In this document: positions 5,765-9,056 of the stretch, one piece after another
Layout of the letters: each line of letters starts with the position of its first letter
Position numbering within the stretch: the first letter of the stretch is position 1
Assembly: GCA_035540955.1 (NCBI GenBank)
Contig: DATLFP010000160.1
Coordinates: 1-9,056, forward strand
Direction: 5' to 3'
From: DATLFP01 sp035540955
Lineage (GTDB): Bacteria; Actinomycetota; Acidimicrobiia; Acidimicrobiales; CADCSY01
Length of the DNA stretch: 9,056 bases
Notes under the pieces: generated by a model
Databases searched by the model: none
What the model saw: only the letters and a program-made list of their open reading frames with translations
What the model was told of the DNA's origin: nothing
Position numbers and translations under genes: made by a program

Positions 5765-5779
5765 CGCCGTCGCGGATGA
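5752..5779 (-). promoter_or_regulatory. Candidate SigK-like ECF promoter for the fasciclin gene
   Basis: On the minus strand TCATCC (5779-5774), a 16-base spacer, then CCGAAC (5757-5752). Each hexamer differs by one base from the CCATCC and CCGAAT elements that I recall for the mycobacterial SigK regulon, whose best-known targets are mpt70 and mpt83. A transcript would start near 5745 and give a leader of about 35 bases containing the GGAAGG site. The consensus and its spacing are from memory, so the match is a hypothesis. Confidence 0.45.
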
Positions 5780-5793
5780 CGGCAATCCGCGAC
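5769..5793. repeat. Inverted repeat B in the fasciclin/molybdoenzyme spacer
   Basis: GTCGCGGAT (5769-5777) and ATCCGCGAC (5785-5793) are perfect 9-bp arms around a 7-base spacer, the same spacer length as repeat A, with centres 26 bases apart. It covers the proposed -35 element of the fasciclin promoter and lies 27 bases before the molybdoenzyme ATG, so a bound regulator could affect both genes. Confidence 0.6.
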
Positions 5794-5808
5794 CGGCGCC
5801 GGCCTCGT

Positions 5809-5812
5809 AGGA
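5809..5812 (+). promoter_or_regulatory. Ribosome binding site of the molybdoenzyme gene
   Basis: AGGA, seven bases before the ATG at 5820, supports that start, which gives a short polar N-terminus followed directly by the first membrane helix. Confidence 0.55.
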
Positions 5813-5819
5813 ACCCCTG

Positions 5820-7331
5820 ATGGAGCGAGCCTCGACCTCACGTGGTGCGATCGCCGGGCTGGTCGCCGGTGGGGTCGCGCTCGCCGTCGGCGAGCTCGTC
5901 GCCGGCGTCGGCCGCACCCAGCGGGCGCCGGTCATCGCCGTCGGCGACCTCGTGATCGAGCACGTGCCCCGCGCCGTGAAGGACTTCGCCATCGACACGT
6001 TCGGCACCGCCGACAAGGTCGCCCTTCTCGTCGGGATCTACGCCGTGATCTCGCTGGCGGCGGCCGGCTTGGGCATGGCCGCCGTTCGCCGGGCGTGGAT
6101 CGGCGTCGCCGGGATCGGTCTCTTCGGCGCCGTCGGCGTGTACGCGGCGGCGCGAGTCGCTGGGGCTGGTGTCGCCGAGGTGGTGGCGCCGATCGCGGGA
6201 GCGGCGGCGGGAGCGGGGGCGCTGGTGCTGTTGGTTCGGCCCTGGTTGGCCGAGGCACCCTCGGAGGATCGCCGGCGGTTCCTGCAGGTCGCCGGAGCGG
6301 CGATCGGCGTGGCCGTGATCGGGGCGTCGATCGGACGGTTCTTGCAGGCTCGCGTCAGTGCCGCCGCGTCGCGCCTCGCCGTCGTCCTGCCGCGGCCGGC
6401 TCGGCCGGCGCCGGCGATCCCGGCCGGCGCCGACCTCGGGATCGACGGGCTGTCGCCGTTCGTGACGCCCAACGGCGACTTCTACCGCATCGACGTGAAC
6501 CTGATCGTCCCCCAGGTTCCCACCGACGGTTGGACGCTGCGGGTCGCCGGGCGAGTGGATCGCCAGCTCATGCTGTCCTACGACGACCTGCTCCGCCGCC
6601 CGATGGTGGAGGAGGACATCACGCTCGCGTGCGTGTCGAACGAGGTCGGCGGCCGGCTGGTCGGCACCGCCCGGTGGTTGGGGACGCCGCTGCTCCCGCT
6701 GCTCGAGGAGGCCGGCATCGATCCCGCCGTCGACCAGGTCGTCGGACGGGCGGTGGACGGCTTCACCGTCGGGCTCCCGCTGGCGGCGCTCCGCGATGGG
6801 CGGCCGGCGCTGGTGGCGGTGGGGATGAACGGCGAGCCGCTCCCGATCCGGCACGGCTTCCCGGCGCGGCTCGTCGTGGCCGGGTTGTACGGCTACGTGT
6901 CGGCCACCAAGTGGTTGCAGGAGATCGAGCTCACGAGCTTCGCCGACTTCGACCCGTACTGGATCCGGCGGGGGTGGGCCGCCGAGGCGCCGATCAAGAC
7001 GGCCTCGCGCATCGACACGCCGCGGGGGCTTCAGCGCGTCGCGGCCGGCACCGTGCCGGTGGCCGGAGTGGCGTGGGCGCCGCCGCACGGCATCGAGCGC
7101 GTCGAGCTGCAGATCGACGACGGCGCGTGGCGGCGGTGCGAGCTGGCCACCGCGGTGGCCGACACCACGTGGCGGCAGTGGCAGTTCCGGTGGGAGGACG
7201 CTTCTCCCGGCCGCCACCAGCTCACGGTGCGGGCGACCGACGGCACCGGCGCGACGCAGACCGGCGATCGGGCGGTACCGTTCCCCGACGGCGCCACCGG
7301 CTGGCACTCCCTCGCCGTGATCGTCGAGTGA
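5820..7331 (+). CDS. Five-helix membrane-anchored SUOX/MsrP-like molybdopterin oxidoreductase
   Basis: 503 residues. Four hydrophobic helices (about 9-31, 66-88, 93-113, 118-139) are followed by a twin-arginine-like motif, RRRFLQ (151-156), and a fifth helix (about 157-176), a Pro/Ala linker (190-203) and the catalytic part. The sulfite-oxidase-type Moco domain runs about 208-375, with TPNGDFYRIDVN, WTLRVAGRV, SYDDLL and LACVSNEVGG, in which Cys271 is the expected molybdenum ligand. An Ig-like Mo-co dimerisation domain (about 385-503) has GVAWAPPHGIERVELQIDDG and WRQWQFRWED. The RR motif is on the cytoplasmic side if the N-terminus is inside, so Tat would export the folded catalytic part after Sec inserts helices 1-4, as described for dual Sec/Tat actinobacterial proteins. 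The electron partner and substrate are unknown; MsrP-like sulfoxide reduction or sulfite oxidation are options. AGGA precedes the ATG by seven bases. It diverges from the fasciclin gene. Confidence 0.93.
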   Translation: MERASTSRGAIAGLVAGGVALAVGELVAGVGRTQRAPVIAVGDLVIEHVPRAVKDFAIDTFGTADKVALLVGIYAVISLAAAGLGMAAVRRAWIGVAGIGLFGAVGVYAAARVAGAGVAEVVAPIAGAAAGAGALVLLVRPWLAEAPSEDRRRFLQVAGAAIGVAVIGASIGRFLQARVSAAASRLAVVLPRPARPAPAIPAGADLGIDGLSPFVTPNGDFYRIDVNLIVPQVPTDGWTLRVAGRVDRQLMLSYDDLLRRPMVEEDITLACVSNEVGGRLVGTARWLGTPLLPLLEEAGIDPAVDQVVGRAVDGFTVGLPLAALRDGRPALVAVGMNGEPLPIRHGFPARLVVAGLYGYVSATKWLQEIELTSFADFDPYWIRRGWAAEAPIKTASRIDTPRGLQRVAAGTVPVAGVAWAPPHGIERVELQIDDGAWRRCELATAVADTTWRQWQFRWEDASPGRHQLTVRATDGTGATQTGDRAVPFPDGATGWHSLAVIVE

Positions 7332-7340
7332 CGAGACGAA

Positions 7341-7387
7341 ATCTCGGCGCATCGCAGCCGGTACAGCCGGTCTGAGTGCTCCGAGAT
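7341..7387. terminator. Bidirectional hairpin terminator between convergent genes
   Basis: The outer arms ATCTCGG (7341-7347) and CCGAGAT (7381-7387) are perfect complements. Inside, GCA/TGC (7349-7351 with 7377-7379) and CAG-CCGG / CCGG-T-CTG (7355-7361 with 7367-7374, one bulge) extend an interrupted stem. It fills the 66-base gap between two converging genes, so it probably stops transcription from both sides. Confidence 0.6.
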
Positions 7388-7397
7388 CTTGTGCGGC

Positions 7398-8480
7398 TCA
7401 GCCGCGGATGAGGGCGGCGGCGCCGAGGTCGGTGGCCATCTGGGCCGAGCGGTTCGCCATCGCCATGAACATCGCGTCGCCGCGGTCGGTGCGGCCGACC
7501 ATCATCGAGGCGAAGACGGCCATGAGCAGGCTGGCGTAGCTCGACCGCCGGTAGTCGTCCCAGCACTGCTCGACCGAGTAGCCCGTGACGCCGTAGCCGG
7601 TCAGCGCCTCGTGGTACCGGGCGACGAGCCGCTCCTCGCAGCTGCGGCGCACGTCGGGGTCGAAGGCGTTGCCGAGGAAGTAGGCGACGTCGCTCGGCCC
7701 CAGCCCGAGCTGCACGGTCTGCCAGTCGACCACCGTGATCGGCCGGCCGTCCGAGCCCTCCGGCGCGAAGAGCATGTTGTCGAGCCGGTAGTCGTAGTGC
7801 ACCGGGGTGAGCGCCACCGGCTCGTACGCGGCGAGGACCGGTGCGAGCGCGATCACCTCGGCGCCCGCTTCGAGGGTGACGTCGTCGAGGGTCGCCCGGT
7901 ACCGGTCGACGAACGCGTCCCAGATCACGCCGAGCATGCCGACCATGCCGCCCGACGTCGCCGTGCGGTCGAGCCACGCCAGGTCCTTCAACGATGGGTC
8001 GCCCCAGCGGGGGCCGTGCAGCTTGGCGGCCTCGTCGACGGCGCGGGTCGCGATCTCCACCGTGCACCCCGCGATCTGGTCGCCCTGCTCGGCCGGAGCG
8101 AGGTCCTCCATCACCAGGACGACGTTGGCGGTGCCGTGCTCGATCGCGGCCAGGTAGCAGTGGGGCCGGCTGATGTCGACGGTGTGGGCGAGGTCTCGGT
8201 AGAACGCGACCTCGGTCTCGTAGGTGAGGGTCGACACGCCGGTCGCCGCACTCTGCGGATCGCGCGACGAGAACTTGCAGACGATGGTCGCCGGGCCCGG
8301 CTCGCCTTCATAGGTGAGCTGGTAGCGCATGTTGGCGCCGACCTGACCGGTGCCGATGGCGGTGGCGTCGAAGGCGACCACCGCCGAACCGCCGTCGATG
8401 GCGCCGCCGTGCCGGAGCACATCGGTGAGCCACTCGGCGGTGACGAGGTCGGGATCGGCGACGAGGGGAGGCGTGGTCAT
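7398..8480 (-). CDS. APH-fold phosphotransferase family protein
   Basis: 360 residues with an aminoglycoside-phosphotransferase/choline-kinase-like kinase fold. N-lobe: WLTDVLRHGG, GTGQVGANMRYQLTYEG (43-59) as the nucleotide-loop region, TIVCKF with Lys69, and YETEVAFYRDLA (87-98). The hinge is VVLVMEDLAP (120-129). C-lobe: Brenner-type catalytic loop HYDYRLDN (228-235) with Asp230 and Asn235, and VVDWQT (250-255) with the metal-binding Asp252. All the key kinase residues are present. Such proteins near acyl-CoA or F420 enzymes in actinobacteria are usually not antibiotic-resistance enzymes; the substrate, perhaps a hydroxylated small molecule or lipid, is unknown. The start is ATG at 8480, or ATG at 8483 in the same frame; the first has AGGA at better spacing and the second makes a four-base ATGA overlap with the upstream stop. 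Translational coupling with the LLM gene is likely. Confidence 0.9.
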   Translation of the reverse strand: MTTPPLVADPDLVTAEWLTDVLRHGGAIDGGSAVVAFDATAIGTGQVGANMRYQLTYEGEPGPATIVCKFSSRDPQSAATGVSTLTYETEVAFYRDLAHTVDISRPHCYLAAIEHGTANVVLVMEDLAPAEQGDQIAGCTVEIATRAVDEAAKLHGPRWGDPSLKDLAWLDRTATSGGMVGMLGVIWDAFVDRYRATLDDVTLEAGAEVIALAPVLAAYEPVALTPVHYDYRLDNMLFAPEGSDGRPITVVDWQTVQLGLGPSDVAYFLGNAFDPDVRRSCEERLVARYHEALTGYGVTGYSVEQCWDDYRRSSYASLLMAVFASMMVGRTDRGDAMFMAMANRSAQMATDLGAAALIRG

Positions 8481-9056
8481 CATCGTCCTGGGTTGGTCGA
8501 GCGACCGGCGTAGCGGTCGGCGGGTCGGATCGTTCGGTAGGCGTCGACGGCGGCCGCCAGCTGGGACGGCGTGGAGGCGTGCAGGATGACACCATCGGCG
8601 CCGGCGGCGAGCTGGTCCTCGATGCGGGACGCGATGTGCGCGGACGAGCCGACCGCCGAGGCCGCCAACCACTCCTCGGGGATGAGCTCGGCGATCGACT
8701 CCAGCTGCGCCATGGTGGCGACGGCGTCGATCGAGCCTCGCACCTCCTGCACCTGAGGAGCAGCGCGGAAGTCGGCGAGGACCTTCGGATCCCACCCGTT
8801 CACGGCGACGAGCGCGTCGCCGTACGCCTGGAGGTAGGTGCCCATGCGTCCGACGAGCATCTTGAGGCGCGCCGGCTCGGCCAGGCCCGAGCCGCGCTCG
8901 GACCGGAACACGTCCTCGTCGAGCACCGCGAGCACCGCCCACACCCGCACCGACGACGGGTCGCGGCCGGCGGCCTCGGCGCCGCCGCGGATCCGGTCGA
9001 CGCACTCGCGCAGCGCCTGGTCGGAGAAGAACGTGTGCAGCATCACGCCGTCGAAC
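8480..9056 (-). CDS. LLM-class F420-dependent oxidoreductase, C-terminal part (N-terminus beyond window)
   Basis: The visible C-terminal 191 residues belong to a luciferase-like TIM-barrel oxidoreductase; the frame is open at the right edge. The first visible residues, FDGVMLHTFFSDQAL, are the late-barrel strand and loop typical of F420-type LLM enzymes of the mycobacterial MSMEG_2249-like group (from memory). Then come VWAVLAVLDEDVF, a long helical insert with GRMGTYLQAYGDALV, and the closing AGADGVILHASTPSQLAAAVDAY. Substrate and cofactor are inferred only: F420 from family, and the N-terminal cofactor residues are outside the window. The stop TGA at 8482-8480 overlaps the phosphotransferase start (ATGATGA), so the two are an operon. 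It is a second LLM enzyme unlike the one at 1149 in detail. Confidence 0.9.
   Translation of the reverse strand, partial: FDGVMLHTFFSDQALRECVDRIRGGAEAAGRDPSSVRVWAVLAVLDEDVFRSERGSGLAEPARLKMLVGRMGTYLQAYGDALVAVNGWDPKVLADFRAAPQVQEVRGSIDAVATMAQLESIAELIPEEWLAASAVGSSAHIASRIEDQLAAGADGVILHASTPSQLAAAVDAYRTIRPADRYAGRSTNPGR

Noticed and set aside
5728..5819. Moco riboswitch upstream of the molybdoenzyme gene
   Set aside because: The repeats are simple hairpins without a recognisable Moco RNA pattern, and the leader space is too short.
5838..7352. Long minus-strand frame opposite the molybdoenzyme
   Set aside because: Typical high-GC antisense shadow; the plus-strand protein has clear motifs and membrane segments.
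6095..7375. Plus-strand frame overlapping the molybdoenzyme in another frame
   Set aside because: Arg/Gly/Ala-rich translation without motifs, fully nested in a real gene.
7389..8513. Plus-strand frame opposite the phosphotransferase
   Set aside because: Val/Gly/His/Arg-rich shadow; the minus strand carries intact kinase motifs.
8481..9005. Upstream extension of the phosphotransferase frame to 535 residues
   Set aside because: It overlaps the LLM gene whose protein sequence is recognisable there; the extension is arginine/glycine-rich and the ATGATGA junction marks the true start.

Overview
The window is very GC-rich, with G/C-biased third positions, dense coding on both strands and short spacers. 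Two F420-type luciferase-like oxidoreductases, an MPT70/MPT83-type fasciclin lipoprotein and a polytopic SUOX-like molybdoenzyme point to an actinobacterium. The mix of lipid-type and flavin/F420 enzymes would suit an Acidimicrobiia-like or mycobacteria-related lineage, but no rRNA or other marker fixes the taxon. I see no mobile element, CRISPR array, tRNA or rRNA, and no gene-free stretch longer than about 150 bases.

Layout. (1) 1-764, minus: the nearly complete N-terminal part of a short-chain dehydrogenase of the MFE-2 (hydroxyacyl-CoA dehydrogenase) type, running off the left edge. (2) 846-2039, plus: an HU-family nucleoid protein, then an F420-type LLM oxidoreductase. (3) 3752-2057, minus: a 32-residue lysine-rich small protein, an exported alpha/alpha-toroid-like protein with three Q-x-x-D-G repeats, and a small MarC-like membrane protein 13 bases after it. 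(4) 3904-5025, minus: an HsaA/acyl-CoA-dehydrogenase-fold flavin monooxygenase, apparently leaderless, with a strong inverted-repeat terminator behind it. (5) 5102-5710, minus, and 5820-7331, plus: a divergent pair, the fasciclin lipoprotein and a five-helix, twin-arginine-bearing molybdoenzyme. They share a 109-base control region with two inverted repeats and a SigK-like promoter candidate reading toward the fasciclin gene. (6) 7398-9056, minus: a two-gene unit of an F420-type LLM oxidoreductase (its N-terminus beyond the right edge) and an APH-fold phosphotransferase, joined by an ATGATGA stop/start overlap.

How they may work together. The clearest module is the fasciclin/molybdoenzyme pair: both products should act outside the cytoplasmic membrane, and a SigK-like signal would link them to the redox-responsive SigK regulon known for mpt70/mpt83 in mycobacteria. 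No sigma or anti-sigma gene lies in the window, so that link is inference. The SDR, the two LLM enzymes, the flavin hydroxylase and the phosphotransferase look like dispersed lipid or aromatic catabolism and detoxification genes rather than one pathway. The least understood part is the small lysine-rich ORF / toroid protein / MarC-like protein group.
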